Of a stretch of 64,000 nucleotides of DNA, positions 35,516 through 43,900 are shown one piece after another. Position numbers and translations under genes: made by a program. The number at the start of each line of letters is the position of its first letter. The first letter of the stretch is position 1. The notes under the pieces are model-generated. The model did not search any database. It worked only from the letters and a program-made list of their open reading frames with translations, and had not been told where the DNA came from. The DNA is from JACCQS01 sp963766765 (lineage in GTDB: Bacteria; Actinomycetota; Actinomycetes; Mycobacteriales; Geodermatophilaceae): NCBI GenBank assembly GCA_963766765.1, contig CAVYBR010000005.1:233455-297454 (forward strand), in the 5' to 3' direction.

Positions 35516-38347
35516 GTGGCCAGTCATGCGGACAACCATGCCCGGGCACGACAAAGGGCCGCCTACCCGAGGCTCAGCGAGTTCAGATCCCAGATCGGCT
35601 TCGAACTCGACCGCTTCCAGATCGATGGCTGCCAGGCACTCGAGGACGGGCACGGGGTCCTGGTCGCTGCACCAACCGGTGCCGGCAAGACGGTCGTCGG
35701 TGAGTTCGCCGTCCACCTGGCGCTCCATGCCGGGCGAAAGTGCTTCTACACAACGCCGATCAAGGCCCTGTCGAACCAGAAGTACAACGACCTCATCGGC
35801 CGGTACGGCCCGGACCAAGTCGGTCTGCTGACCGGTGACCGCTCCGAGAACGGCGACGCACCGATCGTCGTCATGACAACTGAAGTGCTGCGCAACATGC
35901 TCTATGCCGGTTCGACTTCGCTGACCGGCTTGGGATTCGTCGTCATGGACGAGGTCCATTATCTCGCCGACCGCTTCCGCGGGGCGGTCTGGGAGGAGGT
36001 GATCATCCACCTACCAGACTCGGTGGCCCTGGTCTCCCTGTCAGCGACCGTCAGCAATGCCGAGGAGTTCGGTGCGTGGCTGGTCGCCGTGCGGGGCAAC
36101 ACCGCGATCGTCGTGAGCGATGAGCGACCGGTCCCGCTCTGGCAGCACATGATGGTCGGGACCCGGCTGTTCGATCTGTTCAGCGTCCGTCGCGGATCCC
36201 ATGGCGAACCGATTCCCTCGATCAATCCGCAACTGGAGCAGTCCGTTCGGACCGCGCAAGAGCGGGTCTGGTCCGCGGAGACCCGCGGGCGCGGCAGTGG
36301 CCGGGATCGGTCGCGGTCCGGCGGGTTCGAACGCCGCCAGCCCTGGAGACCGCCCCATCGGGCCGATGTCCTCGCGCGTCTGGATCGGGATGGGCTGTTG
36401 CCAGCCATCACGTTCATCTTCAGCCGGGCCGGCTGCGAGGCGGCTGTGGCCCAGGTGCGGCGCAGTGGGTTGCGCTTGACCTCCGACGAGGAGCGCGAAC
36501 AGATCAGCGCCATCGTCGACGAGCATTGCGGGGGTCTGCCGGACGAGGATCTCGCCGTCCTCGGGTACTGGGACTGGGTCGATGCCCTGCGGTCGGGGAT
36601 CGCGGCACATCACGCGGGGTTGATCCCGGCCTTCAAGGAGACGGTCGAAGACCTGTTCGTCCGTGGACTCGTCAAGGCAGTCTTTGCCACCGAGACCCTC
36701 GCCTTGGGCATCAACATGCCCGCGCGGTCGGTCGTCCTCGAACGACTGAACAAGTGGAACGGTGACCAGCACGCGCCCTTGACGGCGGGGGAGTACACGC
36801 AGTTGACCGGTCGCGCCGGCCGGCGCGGAATCGACATCGACGGACACGCGGTCGTCCTGTGGTCGCCTGAGGTCGACACCTCAGCGGTCGCCGGCCTCGC
36901 GTCCACGCGTACGTACCCGCTCCGGTCATCGTTCAACCCGTCGTACAACATGGCCGTCAACCTCGTCTCGCAACTCGGCCGGAAAGCCGCTCGGAATCTG
37001 CTGGGATCCTCCTTCGCTCAGTTTCAGGCCGATCGGGAGGTCGTCGGCCTCCACCGCCGGGTTCGGGCAAATAAGGAGACCCTGGCTGAACTCCTTGCTC
37101 AGATGACCTGCGACCGCGGGGATTTTGCCTCCTATGAGGCGGTACGCATGCAGCTGGGCCAGCGTGAAGCTGAACTTTCCCGTACGGGAGCCAGCCAACG
37201 GCGAGGCGACACGATCAAGTCCCTGGAGCAACTGCGTATCGGCGATGTGATTCGTGTGCCGCACGGACGTCGGCAGGGTTTGGCCGTCGTCCTGGACCCC
37301 GGCGTTTCACCGTTGTCCGATCCGCGTCCACTCGTCCTGACGGAGGAGAAGTGGGCAGGACGCCTGAGCGGGACTGATTTCCAGGCTCCTGTTGTCTCCC
37401 TGGCTCGGGTCAAGGTGCCGAAGAATTTCAATCACCGCAGTGCTGTTGCCCGGCGCGACCTGGCATCCAGCCTGCGCAACGCTCGTACCGAGTCCGGACT
37501 CGGCGCTCGACGAGTCACCGCCGGGCGCCGCCGGGCGGCGGCAGATGATCTCGAGATCGCGCGACTTCGTGCCGAGCTGCGCGCACATCCCTGCCATTCG
37601 TGTCCCGATCGAGAGGCGCACGCTCGGTGGGCTCGCCGGTGGAGTCAGCTGGAGCGGGAGACGCATGCGGTGCAGTCGCGCATCGAAGAGCGCACCGGCT
37701 CGATCGCCAGATCGTTCGACCGAATCTGCGACCTGCTCGAACACCTGGGCTACCTGACCGGCAAGCCGCCGCCTGAAGCGTTATCCGATACCGGCCGAGC
37801 CCTCACCCGCATCTGGAGTGAGACGGATCTGGCGACTGCGGAGTGCTTGCGGGAAGGGGTGCTCGATGGTCTCGCCCCCGAGGAGTTGGCGGCCTGCGTG
37901 TCCGCGTTCGTCTACGAGGCGCGCCGTGACGTGATCGCTGCCTGGTCCCCGCCGAACCCGCTGGTCGGAGAACGTTTGGCCGATCTGCAAGAGGTCACTG
38001 AACGACTGCGTGCGCTGGAATCGGAGCACGGCATCTCCTTGACCCGAGCGCTGGATCCCGGCTTCGCCGGTGCTGCATGGCGCTGGGCCAGGGGCGAGTC
38101 CCTTGACCGGGTCTTGCGCTCGGCGGGTGACGAAGGGACCGAGCTCACCGGCGGTGACTTCGTGCGCTGGATGCGCCAGTTGATCGATTTGCTGGGTCAG
38201 CTTGCCCGCGTCGGCGACATTTCCGATGCCAGGGCGGGGCTGGTCGGTTCCGCGACTGGAGTGGCCGCAGTGGCTGCCCGCGCTGGCAAGGCCCTACGTA
38301 GAGGCGTGGTGGAGGCGGGCGACCCCTCGGTAGTACACAATGTGTGA
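35516..38347 (+). CDS. helY: Ski2/Mtr4-type ATP-dependent RNA helicase
   Basis: A 943-residue DExH-box helicase like Rv2092c. APTGAGKT (Lys58) is Walker A, DEVH at 145-148 is the DExH box, SLSATVSN is motif III, and GRAGRRGID is motif VI. An insert of about 60 residues rich in Arg (TRGRGSGRDRSRSGG) lies between the two RecA domains. The C-terminal half has the DSHCT-type helical domain, as in Ski2 and Mtr4, ending near 940. It probably unwinds structured RNA for decay or ribosome assembly. The start is GTG, leaderless. Confidence 0.93.
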   Translation: MASHADNHARARQRAAYPRLSEFRSQIGFELDRFQIDGCQALEDGHGVLVAAPTGAGKTVVGEFAVHLALHAGRKCFYTTPIKALSNQKYNDLIGRYGPDQVGLLTGDRSENGDAPIVVMTTEVLRNMLYAGSTSLTGLGFVVMDEVHYLADRFRGAVWEEVIIHLPDSVALVSLSATVSNAEEFGAWLVAVRGNTAIVVSDERPVPLWQHMMVGTRLFDLFSVRRGSHGEPIPSINPQLEQSVRTAQERVWSAETRGRGSGRDRSRSGGFERRQPWRPPHRADVLARLDRDGLLPAITFIFSRAGCEAAVAQVRRSGLRLTSDEEREQISAIVDEHCGGLPDEDLAVLGYWDWVDALRSGIAAHHAGLIPAFKETVEDLFVRGLVKAVFATETLALGINMPARSVVLERLNKWNGDQHAPLTAGEYTQLTGRAGRRGIDIDGHAVVLWSPEVDTSAVAGLASTRTYPLRSSFNPSYNMAVNLVSQLGRKAARNLLGSSFAQFQADREVVGLHRRVRANKETLAELLAQMTCDRGDFASYEAVRMQLGQREAELSRTGASQRRGDTIKSLEQLRIGDVIRVPHGRRQGLAVVLDPGVSPLSDPRPLVLTEEKWAGRLSGTDFQAPVVSLARVKVPKNFNHRSAVARRDLASSLRNARTESGLGARRVTAGRRRAAADDLEIARLRAELRAHPCHSCPDREAHARWARRWSQLERETHAVQSRIEERTGSIARSFDRICDLLEHLGYLTGKPPPEALSDTGRALTRIWSETDLATAECLREGVLDGLAPEELAACVSAFVYEARRDVIAAWSPPNPLVGERLADLQEVTERLRALESEHGISLTRALDPGFAGAAWRWARGESLDRVLRSAGDEGTELTGGDFVRWMRQLIDLLGQLARVGDISDARAGLVGSATGVAAVAARAGKALRRGVVEAGDPSVVHNV

Positions 38348-38386
38348 GCCCCGCGTACCGGCAACGATCCGATCAGAGGAGCACCG

Positions 38387-40033
38387 ATGACCTACCCACC
38401 CCAGGGCGGTGGCGAGCAGCAGCCGAACGAATCATCCGATTCAGCGGAGCCGCCCACCGACGGTCAGCAATCGGGATGGGGACAGCCTCCGCCTTCCGCC
38501 GACCAGCCTGATCAGTCGACGTCGTCCGAACCGACGCAGACATCTGCACCGGCGACACCCACGACCTCGTCCGGCGGTGACCAACCGCCGGCCACTCCGG
38601 CAAGTCCGCCCACGGCGGTTTGGGAAAGGCCGCCGGCTCCACCGCCAGCCGCATCCTCGCCCGGGCAGTCCTCCTCCGGTTGGGGTCAGCCGACGACACC
38701 GGCTGCGTCCGAGACGCCGTCCGCGTCGGACTCGCCTCCCGCGCAGTCGTCTTCGGGTTGGGGTCAGCCCGCCGCGCCCTCAACACCGGAAACGCCTCCG
38801 GCACAGTCGTCTTCGGGTTGGGGTCAGCCCGCCGCGCCAGCCGCGTCGGACACACCGTCCGCCTCGGACTCCCCGCCGGCGCAGTCGTCGTCGGGCTGGG
38901 GTCAGCCCGCCGCGCCATCAACACCGGAAACGCCTCCGGCACAGTCGTCTTCGGGTTGGGGTCAGCCCGCCGCGCCAGCCGCGTCGGACACACCGTCCGC
39001 CTCGGACTCCCCGCCGGCGCAGTCGTCGTCGGGCTGGGGTCAGTCCGCAGCCGCCGCTGCATCGGACACACCATCCGCCTCGGAACCGACTTCCGCGCAG
39101 TCCTCCTCAGGGTGGGGTCAGCCCGCCGCGCCTTCAGCACCGGAAACGCCTCCGGCGCAGTCGTCTTCGGGCTGGGGTCAGCCCGCGACCCCCGCAGCAT
39201 CGGAACCGCCTCCGGCGCAGTCGTCCTCAGGCTGGGGTCAACCAGCAGCGTCCGAGAGTTCCGCGCCGCCACCGGTGACCGGCGAACACGCTCCTCCGTC
39301 GGCCCAGTCCGCTTCCGGCTGGGGTCAGCCGGCAACCCCCGAACCGCAGAGCGGGTCCAGCTGGGGTGGATCACCGGCAACCGCCGAACCCGCACCGACC
39401 GCACCGCCCACACAGATGTTCTCCGCCGGCGCGCCCAGCCAGCCCAGTGGGTACGGAACGCAGCAGCAGTACGGCGCGGGCCAATCGTCGGCTTCCGGCT
39501 TCGGCGCGCAGCCTGCTGCCCCCGCCTCGCCCAGCTACGGCGGTGGCCAGCAGTACTCGGCACCGGCGGGCTACGGGGCCCCGCAGGCACAGCCCAGCTA
39601 TCAGGCTCCGCAAGCTCAACCGAGCTACGGAGCCCAGCCGGGCTACGGCGCACGACAGCAGGCCGGGTATCCCGGACAGCAGGGACCTGGACAGGCATAC
39701 GGCAGTGGTTATCCCTCCGCGCCCCCGAAAAAGAGCAAGACCGCATTGTGGATCTCGCTCGGAGTCGTGCTCGTCCTCGCTGCTGTCACAGTCGTGTTGT
39801 TCCTCACGCTGTCCAAGACCGTGCTGGACCCCGCGGCCGTGCAGAGCGACGTGGCGGCTCAGTTCGAGAACCAGGAGGGCGTCAGCATCGAGTTGAACTG
39901 CCCTGGCGACATGGAGGTTGAGGTCGGCAACACGTACGAGTGCACCGGTACGACCGCCGACTCCGAAGACGTCACACTGGTCATTGAAATCAGTGACGAG
40001 GACGGCAACTACACCTGGCAGGAGAAGCAGTAG
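38387..40033 (+). CDS. DUF4333 membrane protein with long Ser/Pro/Gly-Trp repeats
   Basis: A 548-residue protein in the place of Rv2091c. Residues 1-440 are disordered: about eleven copies of SGWGQ spaced 20-30 residues apart, joined by Pro-, Ala- and Ser-rich linkers, then a Tyr/Gln/Pro-rich part (YGAPQAQPSYQAPQ). One membrane helix (about 451-471, KKSKTALWISLGVVLVL) is followed by a DUF4333 domain outside the membrane with two cysteines (LNCPGDMEVEV and YECTGT). The N-terminal repeats are thus cytosolic. AGAGGAG precedes the ATG. It ends 1 bp from the convergent exonuclease gene. Function unknown. Confidence 0.88.
   Translation: MTYPPQGGGEQQPNESSDSAEPPTDGQQSGWGQPPPSADQPDQSTSSEPTQTSAPATPTTSSGGDQPPATPASPPTAVWERPPAPPPAASSPGQSSSGWGQPTTPAASETPSASDSPPAQSSSGWGQPAAPSTPETPPAQSSSGWGQPAAPAASDTPSASDSPPAQSSSGWGQPAAPSTPETPPAQSSSGWGQPAAPAASDTPSASDSPPAQSSSGWGQSAAAAASDTPSASEPTSAQSSSGWGQPAAPSAPETPPAQSSSGWGQPATPAASEPPPAQSSSGWGQPAASESSAPPPVTGEHAPPSAQSASGWGQPATPEPQSGSSWGGSPATAEPAPTAPPTQMFSAGAPSQPSGYGTQQQYGAGQSSASGFGAQPAAPASPSYGGGQQYSAPAGYGAPQAQPSYQAPQAQPSYGAQPGYGARQQAGYPGQQGPGQAYGSGYPSAPPKKSKTALWISLGVVLVLAAVTVVLFLTLSKTVLDPAAVQSDVAAQFENQEGVSIELNCPGDMEVEVGNTYECTGTTADSEDVTLVIEISDEDGNYTWQEKQ
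38680..39325 (+). repeat. SGWGQ-coding repeat tract, including 138-bp units
   Basis: Each copy codes for AQSSSGWGQPAAP or a variant. Copies three to six form two nearly identical 138-bp units (starting near 38791 and 38929), showing recent duplication. The spacing keeps the reading frame, and the tract lies wholly inside the DUF4333 gene. Confidence 0.85.
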
Positions 40034-40034
40034 C

Positions 40035-40952
40035 TCAGGGCCAGCCCAGCGCCTCGCGCAGTCGGTTGACAGCTGACTGCAATCCCCAACGCGTAGCGAG
40101 TTCGGCGAGCCGGTCCGGATCGGCGGGCTCCGTGGGCAGAGTCGCTGACTCGTCCGGCAGTGGGCAGTCTCGGCGAACCAGGACCACCTGCGGCGCAACC
40201 GCCAGATAATCCACGGCCGCGGCCAGTTTGCGCAGCACGCCCGCTGTCAGCGCACCGGTCGGCGTCGCCCGACCGCGGGCCGCGTCGATGATCCCGTCGA
40301 CCGAGCCGTACGCGAGGATCAGTGCAGCCGCGGTCTTGTCGCCGATCCCTTTGACCCCAGGCAGGCCGTCGCTCGGATCTCCGCGCAGAACGGCGAAGTC
40401 GGCGTAGGCCTTCCCCGGGATGCCGTACTTCGCGGTGATCCACGCCTCGTCCACGGTCTCCAGATTGCTCAGGCCCTTGGCTGTGTAGACCACTCGAACC
40501 GGCTGGTCGTCGCGGACGAGCTGGAACAGATCGCGGTCGCCGGTGACCACCTCGACCGGGCCACGTGCCCGGGTGGCCAACGTGCCGATCACGTCGTCGG
40601 CCTCGAAACCGGGCGAACCCAACCGCGAGATGCCGGCCGCCTCGAGCATGTCGACGATGATCGGTACCTGGTGGCTGAGTCCGTCTGGGGTATCCCCGAG
40701 TTCGGGATCTTCCTCGACGACGCGATGTGTCTTGTAGGTCGGGATGGCATCCACCCGGAAGGCCGGGCGCCAGTCGTCATCCCAACAGGCGACCAGCTCT
40801 GTCGGTCGACGCGCCCGGACAAGGGCCGCGATCGCGTCCAGAAAGCCCCGAACCGCATTAACCGGAATCCCGTCCGGTGACACCACGGTGTCCGGTACGC
40901 CGTAGAAGGTTCGGAAGTAGAGACTCGCTGAGTCCAGCAACATCAAGCTCAC
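40035..40952 (-). CDS. 5'-3' exonuclease (PolI N-terminal/FEN-like)
   Basis: A 305-residue nuclease like Rv2090. LLDSASLYFRTFYG and GFEADDVIGTLA, VTGDRDLFQLV, and GDPSDGLPGVKGIGDKTAA (helix-hairpin-helix) give the acidic metal site and DNA-binding loop of the 5' nuclease domain, without a polymerase part. It would remove RNA primers or flaps. The frame is open upstream past 41400, but similarity begins at (V)SLMLLD: GTG 40952 is chosen, ATG 40943 is the alternative. It is divergent from the M24 peptidase gene across a REP-like element. Confidence 0.87.
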   Translation of the reverse strand: MSLMLLDSASLYFRTFYGVPDTVVSPDGIPVNAVRGFLDAIAALVRARRPTELVACWDDDWRPAFRVDAIPTYKTHRVVEEDPELGDTPDGLSHQVPIIVDMLEAAGISRLGSPGFEADDVIGTLATRARGPVEVVTGDRDLFQLVRDDQPVRVVYTAKGLSNLETVDEAWITAKYGIPGKAYADFAVLRGDPSDGLPGVKGIGDKTAAALILAYGSVDGIIDAARGRATPTGALTAGVLRKLAAAVDYLAVAPQVVLVRRDCPLPDESATLPTEPADPDRLAELATRWGLQSAVNRLREALGWP

Positions 40953-40960
40953 AGCGGCAA

Positions 40961-41052
40961 CCCGACGTGCTCCGCACGTGCGCGCCCTTCGGGCGCTGTG
41001 TTCGCTGCGCTCCTCACTCGTTCCTCGCTGCGATGCTCGCTCACAACGACAG
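40961..41052. repeat. REP-like intergenic element with two hairpins
   Basis: CGTGC-TCC-GCACG (40966-40978) and GCGCCC-TTC-GGGCGC (40982-40996, a stable CUUCGG-type loop) are followed by a CT-rich stretch (TCGCTGCGCTCCTCACTCG and CCTCGCTGCGATGCTCGCTC). Part of the latter resembles the 83-bp unit between prcB and prcA. It sits between divergent genes. Confidence 0.55.
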
Positions 41053-41078
41053 ACTGTAGGACAGGACTGCGTGGCGAT

Positions 41079-41084
41079 TAGGCT
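41079..41084 (+). promoter_or_regulatory. -10 box TAGGCT of the M24 peptidase
   Basis: TAGGCT is 3 nt before ATG 41088 and 6 nt before GTG 41091; the spacing seen at other genes favours GTG 41091 as the leaderless start. Confidence 0.4.
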
Positions 41085-41087
41085 CCC

Positions 41088-42206
41088 ATGGTGTCCTCGA
41101 GCCCTGCTGCACCTGTTGATCGACTCGACCGTGCCCGCCGTGCCGTGGCAACGGCCGGCTGGGAAGCCATCCTGGTTTCGGCCGGCACGGATCTCCGCTA
41201 CCTGAGCGGCTACAACGCGCACCCGTCCGAGCGGCTGACCTGCCTGATCGTCCCAGCCGATGCAGCGCCCGTCCTCGTCGTACCCGAGCTCGAGGCGCCG
41301 CTGGTCGAGGCGGCCGGGGCGACGGTCGCCGTTCGCCCGTGGGCGGAGACCGAAAATCCGTTCGACACAGTCGCTGCGTATCTGCGCTCGATCGGCCCGC
41401 CGGGCACGGTCGGCGTCGGTAATCGGATGTGGGCCGAGCACGCTCTCGGACTCGGTGAAGCCACTCGAGGCAGGCTGGCGCTCGCCGGTCCGGTCATGGC
41501 ACAGCTACGGATGCGTAAAGACGCCGAAGAGGTTTCGGCGCTGCGCGCGGCAGGACAGGCTATCGATCGAGTGCATGCGCGGATGGCCGAGTGGTTGCGA
41601 CCTGGCCGCACCGAGCGTGCGGTGGGCAAGGACATCGCAGACGCGATCGTCGCCGAAGGGCACGAACAGGCCGAGTTCACGATCGTCGGCTCAGGTCCCA
41701 ATGGCGCCAGTCCACACCACGACCTGTCCGACCGGGTGATCGAGACCGGCGATCTCGTGGTCGTGGACATCGGCGGCGTCAACGCGGCCGGCTACAACTC
41801 CGACTCCACCCGGACCTATGTCGCCGGCGGTGCGGTTTCGGCGGAGGTATCTGACTTCTACAGCGTCCTGCAGGCTGCCCAGGAAGCCGCTTGCCGATGC
41901 GTGCGCCCGGGGATCACGGCGCAGGAGGTCGACGCGGCCGCACGACGCATCATCGACGAGGCCGGCTTCGGAGCCAACTTCATCCATCGCACCGGCCATG
42001 GAATCGGACTCGACGTCCACGAGGATCCCTACATCGTGTCCGGGAATGACATCGCGCTGGAGGCAGGCATGGCGTTCTCGATCGAGCCCGGAATCTATCT
42101 GCCCGGGCGATGCGGTGCGCGGATCGAGGACATTGTCGTCTGCACCACTGACGGGGTCGAGCGCCTCAACAACGGCAGCCGCGACCTCGTCGCGCTGGGG
42201 GCGTGA
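41088..42206 (+). CDS. M24 Xaa-Pro peptidase family protein
   Basis: A 372-residue peptidase like M. tuberculosis PepE (Rv2089c). After an N-terminal creatinase-like domain, the pita-bread domain shows the five metal ligands: Asp in VVVDIGG, Asp in NSDSTRTY, His in HRTGHGIGLDVHE, Glu in SIEPGIYLP and Glu in RIEDIVV. It would cut the bond before proline in short peptides. The first codons MVSSSP offer two starts (ATG 41088, GTG 41091). The next gene follows after 1 bp. Confidence 0.9.
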   Translation: MVSSSPAAPVDRLDRARRAVATAGWEAILVSAGTDLRYLSGYNAHPSERLTCLIVPADAAPVLVVPELEAPLVEAAGATVAVRPWAETENPFDTVAAYLRSIGPPGTVGVGNRMWAEHALGLGEATRGRLALAGPVMAQLRMRKDAEEVSALRAAGQAIDRVHARMAEWLRPGRTERAVGKDIADAIVAEGHEQAEFTIVGSGPNGASPHHDLSDRVIETGDLVVVDIGGVNAAGYNSDSTRTYVAGGAVSAEVSDFYSVLQAAQEAACRCVRPGITAQEVDAAARRIIDEAGFGANFIHRTGHGIGLDVHEDPYIVSGNDIALEAGMAFSIEPGIYLPGRCGARIEDIVVCTTDGVERLNNGSRDLVALGA

Positions 42207-42207
42207 C

Positions 42208-43386
42208 ATGGCTGTCGTGCGAACGCTGCCCAGCGATGAGGCTCGCGCCCTGCTGGATCTGACGGTCGAACTGGCCGACCGGGAACTCCGGCCGCGGGCC
42301 GCAGCCGACGAGAAAGCGGCTCGGTTCCCGCGGGAGGTGTTCGTCACCCTCGGTCGGGCCGGTCTGCTCGGCCTGCCCTATCCGGAGGAGTACGGCGGGG
42401 GTGGCCAGCCGTACGAGGTCTATCTGCAGGTCATCGAGGAACTCGCAGGCGCCTGGCTGGCGGTCGGTCTCGGGGTCAGTGTCCACACCCTGTCGGCGTT
42501 TCCCACCGCCGCTTTCGGCACCGATGAGCAGAAACAGGAGTTTCTGCCCGGGATGGTCGGCGGCGACCTGCTCGGCGCCTACTGCCTGTCGGAGACGACA
42601 TCCGGTAGCGATGCGGCTGCCCTGGCCACGAGCGGGGTGCGCGACGGAGACGACTACCGGGTCCGCGGTACAAAGGCTTGGGTCACCCACGGTGGGGTGG
42701 CGGACTACTACAACCTGTTTCTTCGTACCGGCGGTCCGGGTGCGGCCGGGATCTCGACGTTGCTCGTCGATGCTGCAACAGCCGGGATGTCCCCGCAGCC
42801 GGCTGAGCACAAGATGGGAATGTCGTCCTCACCGACGGCTCAGATCGTCTTCGACGACGCGCTCGTACCGGCCGCTCGCCTGATCGGTGCGGAAGGACAG
42901 GGATTCCGAATCGCGTTGGCGGCCTTGGACGGTGGCCGGTTGGGTATCGCCGCCTGCGCGGTCGGTGTGGCTCAGGCGGCACTGGATTACGCGGTCGACT
43001 ATGCCCGGGAGCGCAAGCAGTTCGGCCGGTCGATCTTGGATTTCCAGGGGCTGGCCTTCATGCTCGCTGATCTGGCGACCCAGGTGTCTGCAGCTCGCGC
43101 GCTGTATCTCGACGCCGCACGGCGTCGCGATGCCGGCCAGCCGTACGGACCGCAGGCCGCGATGGCCAAGCTCTTCGCCACCGACATGGTCATGCGGGTC
43201 ACCACGGACGCGGTCCAGGTCCTCGGCGGAGCCGGCTATGTCGAGGATCATCCGGTCGAGCGCTGGATGCGTGAGGCGAAGGTGCTCCAAATCGTCGAGG
43301 GAACCAACCAGGTGCAGCGGCTGGTCATCGCGCGCTCCCTCGCCCCAGACAAGGTGCGCCGGACTGTCTCGGGCGACCGAGCCTGA
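42208..43386 (+). CDS. Acyl-CoA dehydrogenase
   Basis: A 392-residue FAD enzyme that introduces the alpha-beta double bond into an acyl-CoA. CLSETTSGSDAAAL (flavin and substrate contact), WVTHGGVADYY and the C-terminal QIVEGTNQVQR, whose Glu is the catalytic base of the short-chain type, are all present. The longer open frame upstream belongs to another reading of the peptidase gene; ATG 42208 follows that gene's stop at once. An Lrp/AsnC gene follows after 13 bp, hinting at amino acid breakdown, for instance an isovaleryl- or butyryl-CoA type substrate; this is inference. Confidence 0.92.
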   Translation: MAVVRTLPSDEARALLDLTVELADRELRPRAAADEKAARFPREVFVTLGRAGLLGLPYPEEYGGGGQPYEVYLQVIEELAGAWLAVGLGVSVHTLSAFPTAAFGTDEQKQEFLPGMVGGDLLGAYCLSETTSGSDAAALATSGVRDGDDYRVRGTKAWVTHGGVADYYNLFLRTGGPGAAGISTLLVDAATAGMSPQPAEHKMGMSSSPTAQIVFDDALVPAARLIGAEGQGFRIALAALDGGRLGIAACAVGVAQAALDYAVDYARERKQFGRSILDFQGLAFMLADLATQVSAARALYLDAARRRDAGQPYGPQAAMAKLFATDMVMRVTTDAVQVLGGAGYVEDHPVERWMREAKVLQIVEGTNQVQRLVIARSLAPDKVRRTVSGDRA

Positions 43387-43399
43387 GCCGGGCGCACCC

Positions 43400-43849
43400 A
43401 TGAGCGAACTGCAGAAGGTCGACCGGGACTTGCTCGCTGCGCTGACTCGCGACGGTCGGATGAGCCTGACCGACCTGGCCGAGCACGTCGGTCTGTCGGT
43501 TTCTGCGGTGCACCAACGGGTTCGTCGGCTCGAGAAGCAGGGGCTGATCACCGGGTACGTCGCGCACGTGCAGGCCGATCTGGTCGGCCTGCCGCTGACC
43601 GCGTTCGTGTCCATCACGCCCACCGATCACGCAGCTCCCGACGATGCACCGGAACGGCTCGCCCACCTCGAGGCGATCGAGGCATGTCACTCAGTCGCAG
43701 GGGAGGAGAGCTACATCCTGAAGGTTCGAGTAGCGAGTCCGGAGAAACTGGAACTGCTGTTGCAGGAGATCCGAGCCGCAGCCGGCGTGTCCACTCGAAC
43801 GACGGTGGTGTTGTCCACGCCCTACGAACACCGGCCGCTACCTCTATGA
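43400..43849 (+). CDS. Lrp/AsnC-family transcriptional regulator
   Basis: A 149-residue regulator. Helix-turn-helix at about 5-55 (VDRDLLAALTRDGRMSLTDLAEHVGLSVSAVHQRVRRLE, shown in parts in the sequence) and an AsnC/RAM ligand domain (AFVSITPTD, ACHSVAGEESYILKVRV). Such proteins bind amino acids and form octamers on DNA. It lies directly after the acyl-CoA dehydrogenase and 51 bp before an esterase gene, so it could control either. Confidence 0.9.
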   Translation: MSELQKVDRDLLAALTRDGRMSLTDLAEHVGLSVSAVHQRVRRLEKQGLITGYVAHVQADLVGLPLTAFVSITPTDHAAPDDAPERLAHLEAIEACHSVAGEESYILKVRVASPEKLELLLQEIRAAAGVSTRTTVVLSTPYEHRPLPL

Positions 43850-43900
43850 CGTGGAGTCAGCCAGCGCGGCACACCACCTATCTGAGGCTGGAATGAGACT

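Noticed and set aside
38680..39325. Regular repeats that might be taken for a CRISPR array
   Set aside because: They keep one reading frame, code for SGWGQ repeats and vary in length in multiples of three.
40966..40996. The two hairpins as a transcription terminator
   Set aside because: They lie between two divergent genes, upstream of both, so neither transcript would end there.
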